The notes under the pieces: generated by a model
Database searches by the model: none
Told to the model about the DNA's origin: nothing
The model's input: only the letters and a program-made list of their open reading frames with translations
Source: Desulfotomaculum sp.
Lineage (GTDB): Bacteria; Bacillota; Desulfotomaculia; Desulfotomaculales; Nap2-2B
Direction: 5' to 3'
Assembly: GCA_003513005.1 (NCBI GenBank)
Contig: DOTD01000044.1
Span: forward strand, 24,146-88,145
Length of the DNA: 64,000 nucleotides
Made by a program: the position numbers and the translations under genes
Shown here: piece by piece, positions 33,495-42,799 of the stretch
Layout: the number at the start of each line of letters is the position of its first letter
Numbering within the stretch: the first letter of the stretch is position 1

Positions 33495-34892
33495 ATGGCT
33501 GCCGGGAATACCATTAAAATGGAACAAACTCAAAAAATGATGATCACTCCGGGTCTCAGGCAGGCTATTATGATTTTGCAGTTTCCTACATTGGACTTAA
33601 ATAGTTATCTTGGGCAGCAACTCCAAGAAAATCCAATGTTGGAACTTGAAGAAGAAAGCGATCAGCAGGATAGTGGATCGTTGGCTGTGGAAACCGGTTC
33701 AGGGGAGAATGAAAATATGTTTGATCCTGGATGGCAGGACTACTTCCAGGACAGCAGTGACCTCGGTTTCTTGGAACCGGAAAAAGAAACTGATCAGGAT
33801 AATTCAGACTACGAAAACTACGTCAGGCAGGAGTTCGGTTTAACGGAATTTCTTTGTGACCAATTGAACCTTGTCATAAATAATACCAGGCAAAGGCTGA
33901 TAGGGCGGTATCTAATCGGAAATTTGGATGAGAATGGGTATTTGCATGTGTCAGTAGATGAGGTTGCCGTCTCTTTAAAAGCGACTCGCGAGGATGTAGA
34001 AGAGACCCTTAAAATCATTCAAAACTTCGATCCGCCGGGGATAGGCGCTCGTAATCTGCAGGAGTGTCTTTTAATACAGGTTAACCAGTTGAATATTAAG
34101 GATAAATTATTGGAAAACGTTATTCTGCGCCATCTGCCCGAGTTGGCCAAAGGCAAGCTGTCATCGGTTGCGCATCAGCTTTGTGTTAGCTTTGAAGATA
34201 TCCAAGATATTGCACGTTTTATTAAAACCCTGGATCCCAAACCTGGCTGTAATTACAGTTCCGGCGACTGTGTAAAATATGTTATTCCTGATCTAGTTAT
34301 AGAAAAAGCGGGACAGAATTTTACAATAACCGTAAATGACTGCATAAACTTAAAAATTAACTCATATTACAGGTCGATATGGGAAAAGGAAGCAGATTCA
34401 AAGGTCCGGCAATTTTTAGGGGTTAAATTAAATGCCGCTGTTTGGCTGATTAAAAGTGTTGAACAGCGCAGAAATACCTTGTCAAAAATAGCAAACTGCC
34501 TGATTGCTTTACAACAGGATTTTTTAAAATACGGATGTGAACACCTGAAACCTTTGAACTTAAAACAAGTAGCTAAAATTGTCGGGCTGCATGAATCTAC
34601 CGTCAGCAGGGCAACTTCCAACAAATATGTTCAAACACCTCAGGGTATGTTTCCAATGAGATCTTTTTTTTCTGCAGGATTAAACTGCGGGAGCGATAAA
34701 GAAACTTCTGCGGCGGCCATCAAGGAAAGCCTTCGTAAACTTGTGGCCCGGGAGAATCCTGTAAAGCCTTTAAACGATCAGGAGGTTGCCGGCATATTTG
34801 CTGAACGCGGGATCAAAATTTCACGCCGGACAATTGCAAAATATCGCGGTGAAATTGGGATACCACCCGCCCGTCAAAGAATCAGGTATTAG
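33495..34892 (+). CDS. rpoN: RNA polymerase sigma-54 factor
   Basis: 465 residues. Region I is Gln/Leu-rich (QTQKMMITPGLRQAIMILQF), an acidic region II follows, then the core-binding domain (FDPPGIGARNLQECL), an HTH (LKQVAKIVGLHESTVSRATS) and the RpoN box SRRTIAKYRGEIGIPPARQR for the -24 element. ATG 33495 with GAGGTG 5 bp upstream is chosen over GTG 33486. Sigma-54 implies enhancer-dependent operons elsewhere in the genome. The gene cggR often found between rpoN and gap is absent. Confidence 0.96.
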   Translation: MAAGNTIKMEQTQKMMITPGLRQAIMILQFPTLDLNSYLGQQLQENPMLELEEESDQQDSGSLAVETGSGENENMFDPGWQDYFQDSSDLGFLEPEKETDQDNSDYENYVRQEFGLTEFLCDQLNLVINNTRQRLIGRYLIGNLDENGYLHVSVDEVAVSLKATREDVEETLKIIQNFDPPGIGARNLQECLLIQVNQLNIKDKLLENVILRHLPELAKGKLSSVAHQLCVSFEDIQDIARFIKTLDPKPGCNYSSGDCVKYVIPDLVIEKAGQNFTITVNDCINLKINSYYRSIWEKEADSKVRQFLGVKLNAAVWLIKSVEQRRNTLSKIANCLIALQQDFLKYGCEHLKPLNLKQVAKIVGLHESTVSRATSNKYVQTPQGMFPMRSFFSAGLNCGSDKETSAAAIKESLRKLVARENPVKPLNDQEVAGIFAERGIKISRRTIAKYRGEIGIPPARQRIRY

Positions 34893-34921
34893 ACACCCAA
34901 ATAGGTTTAATTAAATTTATC

Positions 34922-34972
34922 TAAAAAGGGGACGAACTAACATAGTGAGGTTCCTTTTTTATTTTTTTAAAA
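34922..34972 (+). terminator. Terminator after rpoN
   Basis: AAAAAGGGGAC pairs imperfectly with GTTCCTTTTTT about 16 bases later, ending in a long T-run. The rest of the gap to gap (to 35071) is AT-rich and probably contains its promoter, which I could not place with certainty. Confidence 0.6.
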
Positions 34973-35071
34973 AAGAGGAAAATTATTAGCGGGTAGCGAA
35001 TAGAAATAATATATCATAATCAATAAAATATTGTTATATAAGACATACTATTAAGGGAGTGGTGTGGAAAA

Positions 35072-36079
35072 ATGACAATCAGATTTGGTATTAATGGATT
35101 CGGCCGGGTAGGCCGTTGTGTTTTTCGCGTGGCGTTGATGGATCCTGAATTGGAAATAGTTGTCGTGAATAGTAATGGGGATGCGGCTACGTTGGCCCAC
35201 CTTTTAATGTACGATTCAGTACACGGCAGACTGGCAAATAAAGTTACTGCTTCTGACGGGGGATTTATAATTGACGATAGAAAAATAGCTGTGGTTTCAG
35301 AAAAGGATCCTAATGAATTACCATGGGGGAAACAGGGTGTTGATATAGTGATTGAATCCACCGGTAAGTTTAATGATGGAAAGGCAGCCGGAATGCATAT
35401 CAAACAGGGGGCAAAAAAGGTTATTATTACTGCTCCTGCGAAAAACGAAGATATTACCATCGTAATGGGAGTAAATGATGATAAGTATAATCCGGAAAGC
35501 CATCATGTTGTTTCCTGCGGTTCCTGTACAACTAACTGTCTGGCCCCAATTGTCAAAGTATTGCATAGAAAGTATGAAATTTTAAGCGGTTTAATGACAA
35601 CTATACATGCTTATACAAATGACCAGAAACTTCTGGATTCCCGGCACAAGGATTTACGCAGGTCAAGAGCGGCGGCAATGTCAATCATTCCTACTACTAC
35701 AGGAGCGGCAAAAGCTATTAATCTTGTTCTGCCTGAACTGGAAGGCAGGCTGAACGGCCTTTCCTTGCGTGTGCCCACACCTGATGTAAGTGTGGTGGAT
35801 CTTGTTGCCCAGGTTAATAAACCTGCCAGTATAGACGATATTAATTTTGAACTAAAAGAAGCATCAGAAAATGAATTAAGGGGAATCATTGCTTTTAGTG
35901 ATCTCCCGCTGGTTTCTTGTGATTTTAATGGAGATCCTCACTCTTCAATTGTTGACGGACCCTCAACTATGGTTATTGGAGAAAATCTTGTCAAAGTAGT
36001 AGCCTGGTACGACAATGAATGGGGTTATGCCAACCGTGTTATTGACCTGGCCAAGTATATGGCCCAAAAAGGGCTATAA
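35072..36079 (+). CDS. gap: Glyceraldehyde-3-phosphate dehydrogenase, possibly NADP-accepting
   Basis: 335 residues. Rossmann loop INGFGRVGR, catalytic Cys152 in SCGSCTTNC, TTIHAYTNDQ, RAAAMSIIPTTTGAAKA, and WYDNEWGY at the C-terminus. The residue after the second beta strand is Ser34 (VVVNSNGD), where NAD-specific GapA has Asp; B. subtilis GapB, which prefers NADP, has Ala there. This suggests relaxed or NADP use and a gluconeogenic role, an inference from one site. First gene of gap-pgk-tpiA-gpmI. Confidence 0.96.
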   Translation: MTIRFGINGFGRVGRCVFRVALMDPELEIVVVNSNGDAATLAHLLMYDSVHGRLANKVTASDGGFIIDDRKIAVVSEKDPNELPWGKQGVDIVIESTGKFNDGKAAGMHIKQGAKKVIITAPAKNEDITIVMGVNDDKYNPESHHVVSCGSCTTNCLAPIVKVLHRKYEILSGLMTTIHAYTNDQKLLDSRHKDLRRSRAAAMSIIPTTTGAAKAINLVLPELEGRLNGLSLRVPTPDVSVVDLVAQVNKPASIDDINFELKEASENELRGIIAFSDLPLVSCDFNGDPHSSIVDGPSTMVIGENLVKVVAWYDNEWGYANRVIDLAKYMAQKGL

Positions 36080-36111
36080 AGCAAAAAAATGTAAAGAACT
36101 AGGGGATAGAA

Positions 36112-37305
36112 ATGAATAAAAAATCTGTCTCGGAGATGGATGTAACCGGTAAAAGGGTATTGTTGCGTGTAGATTTTAATGTGCCTTTGAACGATGAAAG
36201 GGAAGTGTCAGACGATACACGCATTATTGCATCTCTGCCGACACTGGCTTATCTAATTGAGAAACAGGCTAAAGTAATTATCGTTTCACACCTGGGGCGT
36301 CCCAAGGGTAAGTATGATGAACGATACCGTCTTAATCCGGTAGCTAACCGGCTTCAAGAGCTGATCGGAAGGCCTGTACAAAAAGTGAACGATTGCGTTG
36401 GTGAGGAACCAAAAGCTGTCATTTCAAAGATGCAGCCTGGTGATGTGCTTCTTTTGGAGAATGTACGCTTTTATCCCGGAGAAGAAAAAAATGATGAAAA
36501 ATTCGCCCGCAGCCTGGCCGAGTTAGCGGATATATATGTAAACGACGCTTTCGGGACAGCGCACCGCGCACATGCTTCGACCGAGGGTGTGGCGCATTTC
36601 CTGCCGGCTGTAGCCGGATTTTTAATGCAAAAAGAAATTACTATGCTGGGTAAAACAATAATGCAGCCGGAACATCCTTTCTTTATCATCCTGGGTGGAG
36701 CAAAAATATCGGACAAAATAGGGATTATCAACAATCTTCTGGAAAAAGTTGATGACCTTATTATCGGTGGAGGAATGGCCAATACTTTTTTGCGGGCAGC
36801 CGGTTACGAAATGGGCAAGTCTTTGATTGAAGCCGATAAGGTTGATTTTGCCGGAGAGCTTGCCGCGAAAATAAAAGATCGAGGACTTAATCTTATGCTG
36901 CCGGTAGATTTGGTGGTTACGCCCGCTGCTGAACCCGGTTCGGAAAAGAAAGTTGTCTCTGTAAAAGAGGTTCCGGAAGATTGGATGGCCTTGGATATAG
37001 GGCCGGAAACAATAGAAGTATTTAGCCGATCAGTGAGAATGGCAAAAACAGTGATATGGAACGGGCCAATGGGTGTTTTTGAAATGGCCCCGTTTTCTAA
37101 GGGCACTTTTTCGTTAGCCCGGGCTTTGGCGGAAAGCGGCGCTGTAACTGTTGTCGGAGGGGGAGATACAGCGTCAGCAGTAGAGAAAGCAGGTGTGGCG
37201 GATAGGATGACCCATATTTCAACTGGTGGGGGAGCCTCACTTGAGTTTATTGAGGGGAAGGTTCTTCCGGGTGTAGCCGCTTTGTTGGACGATCGGAAAG
37301 GATAA
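36112..37305 (+). CDS. pgk: Phosphoglycerate kinase
   Basis: 397 residues, full length. Substrate motifs VDFNVPLN, SHLGRPKG, ENVRFYPGEE and FGTAHRAHAS; nucleotide site GGAKISDKIG, NGPMGVFE and VGGGDTASAVE. It starts 32 bp after gap, and tpiA begins 3 bp after its stop, so the genes form one operon. Confidence 0.98.
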   Translation: MNKKSVSEMDVTGKRVLLRVDFNVPLNDEREVSDDTRIIASLPTLAYLIEKQAKVIIVSHLGRPKGKYDERYRLNPVANRLQELIGRPVQKVNDCVGEEPKAVISKMQPGDVLLLENVRFYPGEEKNDEKFARSLAELADIYVNDAFGTAHRAHASTEGVAHFLPAVAGFLMQKEITMLGKTIMQPEHPFFIILGGAKISDKIGIINNLLEKVDDLIIGGGMANTFLRAAGYEMGKSLIEADKVDFAGELAAKIKDRGLNLMLPVDLVVTPAAEPGSEKKVVSVKEVPEDWMALDIGPETIEVFSRSVRMAKTVIWNGPMGVFEMAPFSKGTFSLARALAESGAVTVVGGGDTASAVEKAGVADRMTHISTGGGASLEFIEGKVLPGVAALLDDRKG

Positions 37306-37308
37306 AAA

Positions 37309-38076
37309 ATGCGAACACCTTTAATAGCAGGTAACTGGAAAATGTATAAAACTCCTGTAGAGGCAGCTAATTTTGTTAAGGAACTACGGGAGAAGCTGGG
37401 GGAAGTTGAGAAGGCGGAAGTTGTCGTCTGCCCGCCTTTTGTAGCTCTTTACAGTGTTGCGCGTGAACTGGACGGAAGTAAGATCAGGCTGGGAGCCCAG
37501 AATATGTTTTGCGAGGATGAAGGCGCCTATACTGGAGAGGTTGCGCCGCCGATGATAAAAGAAGTTGGCTGTAGTTATGTAATATTGGGGCATTCAGAGA
37601 GGCGCCAGTATTTTGGGGAAAGTGACCAGCTTGTTAATAGAAAAATCCAGGCAGCCCTTAAAGCAGGGCTTACACCAATTGTCTGTGTTGGAGAGACTCT
37701 GGAGGAAAGGAAAACCGGAATAACCGGACAAATTATTGAGAAACAACTTGGCGGCTCTTTAGCTGATTTAAGCCCGCTTGAATTATCCAGGATTATTATT
37801 GCCTACGAACCGGTTTGGGCTATAGGTACGGGACTTACCGCCGAGGCAAAGGATGCGCAGCAGGTAAATGGTCTGATCCGCGGTTTCCTGGTTCAGGATG
37901 CAAGCCCTGAAATAGCGCAAAAAATAAGGATTTTATATGGTGGAAGTGTCAAACCTGATAATATCGCGGGACTTATGTCTCAGCCTGATGTGGACGGCGC
38001 TCTGGTTGGAGGAGCCAGCCTGCAGGTTAACGCCTTTTCATCAATAGTCTGGAATAGTTATAAAAATGCTTCTTAA
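37309..38076 (+). CDS. tpiA: Triosephosphate isomerase
   Basis: 255 residues. Active-site segments: Lys in GNWKMYK, His in ILGHSERRQYFGE, Glu in AYEPVWAIGTG with the mobile loop, and YGGSVKPDNI for phosphate. The last 11 bp overlap gpmI. Confidence 0.98.
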   Translation: MRTPLIAGNWKMYKTPVEAANFVKELREKLGEVEKAEVVVCPPFVALYSVARELDGSKIRLGAQNMFCEDEGAYTGEVAPPMIKEVGCSYVILGHSERRQYFGESDQLVNRKIQAALKAGLTPIVCVGETLEERKTGITGQIIEKQLGGSLADLSPLELSRIIIAYEPVWAIGTGLTAEAKDAQQVNGLIRGFLVQDASPEIAQKIRILYGGSVKPDNIAGLMSQPDVDGALVGGASLQVNAFSSIVWNSYKNAS

Positions 38077-39625
38077 AAGTACACCTTTAGCCCTGGTAAT
38101 CCTTGACGGCTGGGGCCTGAGCAAAAAAACCAGGGGCAATGCTATTGCTTCCGCAAGAACTCCGAATCTTGACCGGCTGTTCAAGGAATTTCCTTCTTCC
38201 GCATTAAGTGCATCCGGTGAAGACGTAGGGCTCCCCGAGGGGCAGATGGGCAACTCCGAAGTCGGGCACCTTAATATAGGCGCGGGCCGGGTTGTCTATC
38301 AGGAATTTACGCGCATAAACAAGGAGATTCGGGAAGGGACTTTTTATACTAATAAAAAGCTGTTGGCTGCAATTGATCATGTAAAAAAGAACAATTCAAC
38401 TCTTCACTTGATGGGTCTGTTATCTGACGGAGGTGTGCACAGTCACATCAAACACCTTTTCGCACTTCTTGATCTGGCGAAGAATAATTCCCTGCGGAAA
38501 GTAAGGGTCCACTGTTTTCTGGATGGCCGGGATGTGCCGCCAGATAATGCCCTGGAATATATTCAACAATTGGAAGATAAATTTTCGGCATTAAATATTG
38601 GAAAAATAGCAACAATGATGGGTCGCTACTACGCAATGGACAGGGACCGCAGGTGGGAGAGAACAAGAAAAGCTTATGACGCAATGGTTTTAGGTGAAGG
38701 TTTAAGCTCAGCCTCTGCGTCCCAGGCCATTATAGATTCATACCGGCGGAATGAAACAGATGAATTTGTTCAACCGACGGTAATCATTAATTCAGAAGAT
38801 CAAACCTTGAATATGGTTAAAGACGGTGATTCGGTAATCTTTTACAACTTCAGGCCGGATAGGGCCAGGCAAATTTCTCATGCTTTTGTTGATCGGGAAT
38901 TTGACGGTTTTGACCGGACGGTTAGGCTTAATGACCTGCTTTTTACATGTATGACGCTTTACGATGATACTATAGATGCGCCGGTGGCCTACGAGCCCCA
39001 TTTTCTGGTGAATACGCTGGGGGAAACGCTCAGCAAGCAGGGTGTAAAGCAGTTGAGGCTTGCTGAAACTGAGAAATATGCTCATGTAACTTTCTTTTTC
39101 AACGGAGGAATGGAAACACCCTATCCCGGTGAGGATCGTTTGCTGATCTCTTCCCCTAAAGTGAAAACCTATGATTTAAAGCCGGAAATGAGCGCTCTCG
39201 AAGTTACAAGCGCTTTTCTGGAAAAATTGGCAGCAGGAGACTGTCAGGTAATTATCATGAATTATGCTAATGCGGATATGGTTGGACATACAGGGATTCT
39301 TGAAGTTACCGTCAAGGCTATTGAAGCTGTTGATTACTGCCTGGGTCAGGTGATTGGCGCAGTACTTGAAAAAGGAGGCACAGTGTTGGTTACAGCCGAC
39401 CATGGTAATGCGGAGGAGATGCAGGATGAAGAGGGGAAACCCCATACGGCTCATACCACTAACCATGTTCCGTTTATCCTGGTCAACGAGGGCTTAAAAA
39501 ATGTTGTTCTGCGCCGGGGCCGGCTCGAAGATATAGCTCCAACAGTTTTATGTCTTTTGGGGATACCCAAACCTCCCCAGATGACAGGGAACTGCCTCAT
39601 CACAGATATGCCGGAAATAATTTAG
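38066..39625 (+). CDS. gpmI: 2,3-bisphosphoglycerate-independent phosphoglycerate mutase
   Basis: 519 residues. Alkaline-phosphatase-like Mn enzyme: LVILDGWG, catalytic Ser in GQMGNSEVGHLNIGAGR, DGRDVPP, MGRYYAMDRDRRWERT, NYANADMVGHTG and TADHGNAEEM. It overlaps tpiA. The enolase gene that usually follows is not present. Confidence 0.97.
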   Translation: MLLKSTPLALVILDGWGLSKKTRGNAIASARTPNLDRLFKEFPSSALSASGEDVGLPEGQMGNSEVGHLNIGAGRVVYQEFTRINKEIREGTFYTNKKLLAAIDHVKKNNSTLHLMGLLSDGGVHSHIKHLFALLDLAKNNSLRKVRVHCFLDGRDVPPDNALEYIQQLEDKFSALNIGKIATMMGRYYAMDRDRRWERTRKAYDAMVLGEGLSSASASQAIIDSYRRNETDEFVQPTVIINSEDQTLNMVKDGDSVIFYNFRPDRARQISHAFVDREFDGFDRTVRLNDLLFTCMTLYDDTIDAPVAYEPHFLVNTLGETLSKQGVKQLRLAETEKYAHVTFFFNGGMETPYPGEDRLLISSPKVKTYDLKPEMSALEVTSAFLEKLAAGDCQVIIMNYANADMVGHTGILEVTVKAIEAVDYCLGQVIGAVLEKGGTVLVTADHGNAEEMQDEEGKPHTAHTTNHVPFILVNEGLKNVVLRRGRLEDIAPTVLCLLGIPKPPQMTGNCLITDMPEII

Positions 39626-39731
39626 CAGCCTCCATGCTGCCAATGCAGCGACATTAAAAGGATGATAATTCATCAACAAAGGTTTACAGGGAGCTTAATT
39701 TTATTATACCTGGTACAGTTTTGTAGCTGCT

Positions 39732-39851
39732 ATGATCAGCAAGGGAAGGAAGCTTTTTCGCCCGGTTGTTTACCGCAGGGTAAATGAAGCTTGCGGATTG
39801 TTTCTGATCTGTCTGGGACTGTATTTTGTTTACTGGGGCTTGTTTACTTAG
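39732..39851 (+). CDS. Possible 39-residue membrane protein
   Basis: ATG-initiated frame with a basic N-terminus (SKGRKLFRPVVYRR) and one hydrophobic span (GLFLICLGLYFVYWGLF). There is no clear ribosome site, which weakens the call. It is the only coding candidate in the 256-bp gap between gpmI and the AmmeMemoRadiSam genes. Confidence 0.3.
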   Translation: MISKGRKLFRPVVYRRVNEACGLFLICLGLYFVYWGLFT

Positions 39852-39881
39852 TTAAGTGAATTTGGCTAAGGGGGGTTTTAA

Positions 39882-41273
39882 ATGACTGTTGTTTTTGGCG
39901 GTATTTGTCCCCATCCACCTATAATGGTACCCGAAGTGGGAAGGGAGGGCGCTGCTGAAGTAAAGTCCTCACAGACAGCCATGCTTGAATTGGGCAAAAG
40001 AATTATAGAAAGCGGCGCTGAGGTCTTAGTGATAATCTCTCCCCACGCGCCCTTATTTCGTGATTTTATTGCCTTGAATGTTTCTCCCCGCTTAAAAGGC
40101 AACCTTGGACAATTTGGCGCAGCAGGCGTGAGTTTTGATTTGGATAATGATCTTAAAATAGCGAAAGAGATCGTTTGCCAGTCTGCGCTCCTGGAGATAC
40201 CTGTGTATGAGATGGATGAAGAATTTGCGCGAAAGTATCATATAAACCTTAACCTCGATCATGGGATGACCGTTCCGCTTTATTTTATTCTTCAAGCCGG
40301 GGCCAGTCTTCCTTTGGTTGCTGTGTCGATGGGGTTGCTGCCCGGGGAACAGCTATATAAATTCGGCGCCGCTGTCAGCAGATCGGCGTCCAAATTGGGG
40401 AAGAAGGTGGCTGTGCTGGCAAGCGGGGATCTCTCACACCGTTTGACAAGGAAGGCTCCGGCTGGTTTCGATCCGAAAGGAAAGGAATTCGACCTCAAAA
40501 TGGTCGAACTGGTCAGCAAAGCACAGTTTGAAGAGATTCTCCATATCGATGAGGAATTAGCGGAGAAAGCAGGGGAATGCGGTCTCAGATCAATTCAAAT
40601 GATGTCGGGATCCTTTGATGGTTTGTCTGTAAAAGGGGAAGTTTTATCATATGAGGGTCCTTTTGGGGTCGGGTATATGGTTGCTGTTTTGACACCCGGG
40701 GAACCAAAACCAGAAAACCGTATTATGGATAAGTTTCTTGAACAAAATAAAGAGCGCGGAGAAGAAAGCTATCTAGTCAGGATAGCCCGTCAAACCCTGG
40801 AAAACTATTTAGCAACGGGAAAGCTGCAAATTCCGGAAGACAAGGATATTCCGCCGCAGTTTGCAGGTAAAGCGGGAGCATTTGTTTCCTTAAAAAAACA
40901 TGGTAACTTAAGAGGTTGTATAGGGACTATAACAGGGCAATATAAAAATGTTGTTGCAGAGGTTGTTCATAACGCAATCAGCGCGGCAACACACGATCCG
41001 CGTTTTTATCCTGTCGATAGGGGAGAACTGGCTGACTTAAGTTATTCTGTTGATGTGCTTGGGCCACCGGAGGCTGTAAACAGCCTTGAGGAATTGGACC
41101 CTAAGAATTACGGTGTCATAGTACGTTCCGGAAGGCGTTCCGGATTGCTCCTGCCCGATTTAGAAGGTGTAGACACTGTCGATGAGCAGGTCTCCATTGC
41201 CAAACAAAAAGCCGGTATAGGTCCGGACGAACCTGTACAACTGGAAAGATTTAAAGTTGAAAGATACAAATAA
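39882..41273 (+). CDS. AmmeMemoRadiSam fused protein: MEMO/LigB-like plus AMMECR1
   Basis: 463 residues. Residues 1 to about 270 match the class III extradiol-dioxygenase (LigB/MEMO-like) fold with metal-type histidines (GGICPHPPIMVPE, ISPHAPLFRD, LNLDHGMTVPL, ASGDLSHRL). Residues about 290-463 are the AMMECR1 domain with its hallmark LRGCIGTI and THDPRFYPV. This two-domain protein occurs with a radical SAM enzyme in many anaerobes; the three-part system has no function that I know of. ATG with AAGGGGGG. 17 bp upstream of its radical SAM partner. Confidence 0.92.
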   Translation: MTVVFGGICPHPPIMVPEVGREGAAEVKSSQTAMLELGKRIIESGAEVLVIISPHAPLFRDFIALNVSPRLKGNLGQFGAAGVSFDLDNDLKIAKEIVCQSALLEIPVYEMDEEFARKYHINLNLDHGMTVPLYFILQAGASLPLVAVSMGLLPGEQLYKFGAAVSRSASKLGKKVAVLASGDLSHRLTRKAPAGFDPKGKEFDLKMVELVSKAQFEEILHIDEELAEKAGECGLRSIQMMSGSFDGLSVKGEVLSYEGPFGVGYMVAVLTPGEPKPENRIMDKFLEQNKERGEESYLVRIARQTLENYLATGKLQIPEDKDIPPQFAGKAGAFVSLKKHGNLRGCIGTITGQYKNVVAEVVHNAISAATHDPRFYPVDRGELADLSYSVDVLGPPEAVNSLEELDPKNYGVIVRSGRRSGLLLPDLEGVDTVDEQVSIAKQKAGIGPDEPVQLERFKVERYK

Positions 41274-41290
41274 CAGCCAGGGGTGAGAGC

Positions 41291-42352
41291 TTGGTCAACG
41301 AAGCTCTTTTCTACGAGAAGAAAGAGGACAAATATGTAACCTGCACGTTATGTCCCAGGGTATGTAATATCGGGCCGGGGCGTACCGGTTTTTGCAGGAC
41401 AAGAAAAAATATAGACGGAACATTATTTGCTTTGAATTATGGCCGCTGTTCATCGATTGCGATGGATCCGATTGAGAAAAAACCGTTTTACCACTTTTAT
41501 CCCGGCGCAAACATTTTGTCAATGGGCACGATAGGCTGCAATTTGCACTGCAAGTTTTGCCAGAATTGGACAATTGCGCGTGCTGATGAAGGATATCATA
41601 CAGAGGAGATCTCTCCCCGGAAAGCGGTGGACCTTGTCAATCAATACAGGCAAAAGGGCCGCTCCTGCATCGGGATAGCGTACACTTACTCAGAGCCTTT
41701 TACATGGTTTGAGTTTGTCCTGGAGACTGCGCAGACAGCCAGTGAACAGGGCATAAAGAATGTGTTGGTTACCAACGGCTATATTAACAAAGAACCTCTT
41801 CAGCAAATTCTTCCGTACATCGATGCCATGAATATAGACGTCAAGGGTTTTACTGACGAATATTACCGATCCGTCTGCAGCGGAAAACTTGGACCTGTGG
41901 TACGCACGGTCGAGGAAGCGTTTGATAAATGTCATGTTGAGCTGACCACATTGCTTGTTCCGGGATTGAATGATTCTTTAGAAGACATCAATGGATTGGT
42001 TTCCTGGACCGCCGGCCTTGACCGCGAAATACCATTGCACTTTTCCCGGTACTTTCCGAACTACAAAATGGACCAACCGGCCACACCAATTCAGGCCCTG
42101 CAAAAAGCGTGGGAACTGGCTAAAGAGAAACTAGATTACGTATATGTTGGCAACGCGCCGCAGCTGAACGCGGGGAACACATACTGTCCGCAGTGCAAGT
42201 TTAAAATAATTGAGCGTTATGCTTATACCGTGAGGATAACAGGATTAAACGAAAAAAAATGCCGCCGCTGCGGCTATCCGATACGTCTGGTTGGAGGCCC
42301 GGAGGATGATTCCGGATTAGTCATACCAGAGAATAACACCGGCAAAGACTGA
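41291..42352 (+). CDS. amrS: AmmeMemoRadiSam system radical SAM enzyme
   Basis: 353 residues, TTG start with AGGGGTGA. Radical SAM cluster CNLHCKFC near residue 84-91, preceded by a PflA-like N-terminal cysteine region (CTLCPRVCNIGPGRTGFC). Conserved TYSEPFTWFEF, TNGYINKEPL and MNIDVKGFTDEYYR. The C-terminal zinc ribbon has CPQC and CRRCG. It is related to pyruvate formate-lyase-activating enzymes but no glycyl-radical partner is nearby. Its end overlaps the convergent arginine decarboxylase by 36 bp. Confidence 0.92.
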   Translation: MVNEALFYEKKEDKYVTCTLCPRVCNIGPGRTGFCRTRKNIDGTLFALNYGRCSSIAMDPIEKKPFYHFYPGANILSMGTIGCNLHCKFCQNWTIARADEGYHTEEISPRKAVDLVNQYRQKGRSCIGIAYTYSEPFTWFEFVLETAQTASEQGIKNVLVTNGYINKEPLQQILPYIDAMNIDVKGFTDEYYRSVCSGKLGPVVRTVEEAFDKCHVELTTLLVPGLNDSLEDINGLVSWTAGLDREIPLHFSRYFPNYKMDQPATPIQALQKAWELAKEKLDYVYVGNAPQLNAGNTYCPQCKFKIIERYAYTVRITGLNEKKCRRCGYPIRLVGGPEDDSGLVIPENNTGKD

Positions 42353-42778
42353 TCCAGTTTCGATAACCTGATGTTCAATAGCTTTGACCAGGCATTTTGT
42401 TAATTTAAGGTTTCTGGTTTGAAAAGCCTCTTTCACCATCCCCGTGATTATATCTTCCGCTTCCTTTTTCGAAACGTGACCGGAGTATTCCATGATTACT
42501 CCGAAACCGCCCTCGGGAATGCCGACTCCTACTGCTGCAGTGATAGTATCACCCGGTTTTGATGATGTCAGTGTACCGTAAGCGATGGGAACAAGCGAGC
42601 CCGGCGGCAAAGAAATTGTTTCGTCATAGACTGCGCCGGGTGGTAAAATACTGCTTACTTTTAAAAGGTTCACGTTGCCGGCGCCTGCCTCCAGCAGGGC
42701 TTGATCAAAGGCGTTCAGGGGACTTATGCTTTCTCCCGTTCCCGCGACCAGTTTAAAAACGGTTGGTGTTGGTAGCAA
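42317..42778 (-). CDS. pdaD: Pyruvoyl-dependent arginine decarboxylase
   Basis: Makes agmatine from arginine for polyamines. 153 residues. Self-cleavage occurs between the two serines of LLKVSSILPPGA to give the pyruvoyl group; GYSTLT-like YGTLTSSKPGD and GFGVIMEYSGH are family segments. TTG 42778 gives the conserved start M-L-P-T-P-T-V-F-K-L and has AAGGAG 8 bp upstream; a GTG at 42787 overlaps the ribosome site. It is 21 bp downstream of a CofE-like gene in the same minus-strand unit. Confidence 0.9.
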   Translation of the reverse strand: MLPTPTVFKLVAGTGESISPLNAFDQALLEAGAGNVNLLKVSSILPPGAVYDETISLPPGSLVPIAYGTLTSSKPGDTITAAVGVGIPEGGFGVIMEYSGHVSKKEAEDIITGMVKEAFQTRNLKLTKCLVKAIEHQVIETGSVFAGVILWYD

Positions 42779-42799
42779 GTAATCCACTCCTTAAGATAT

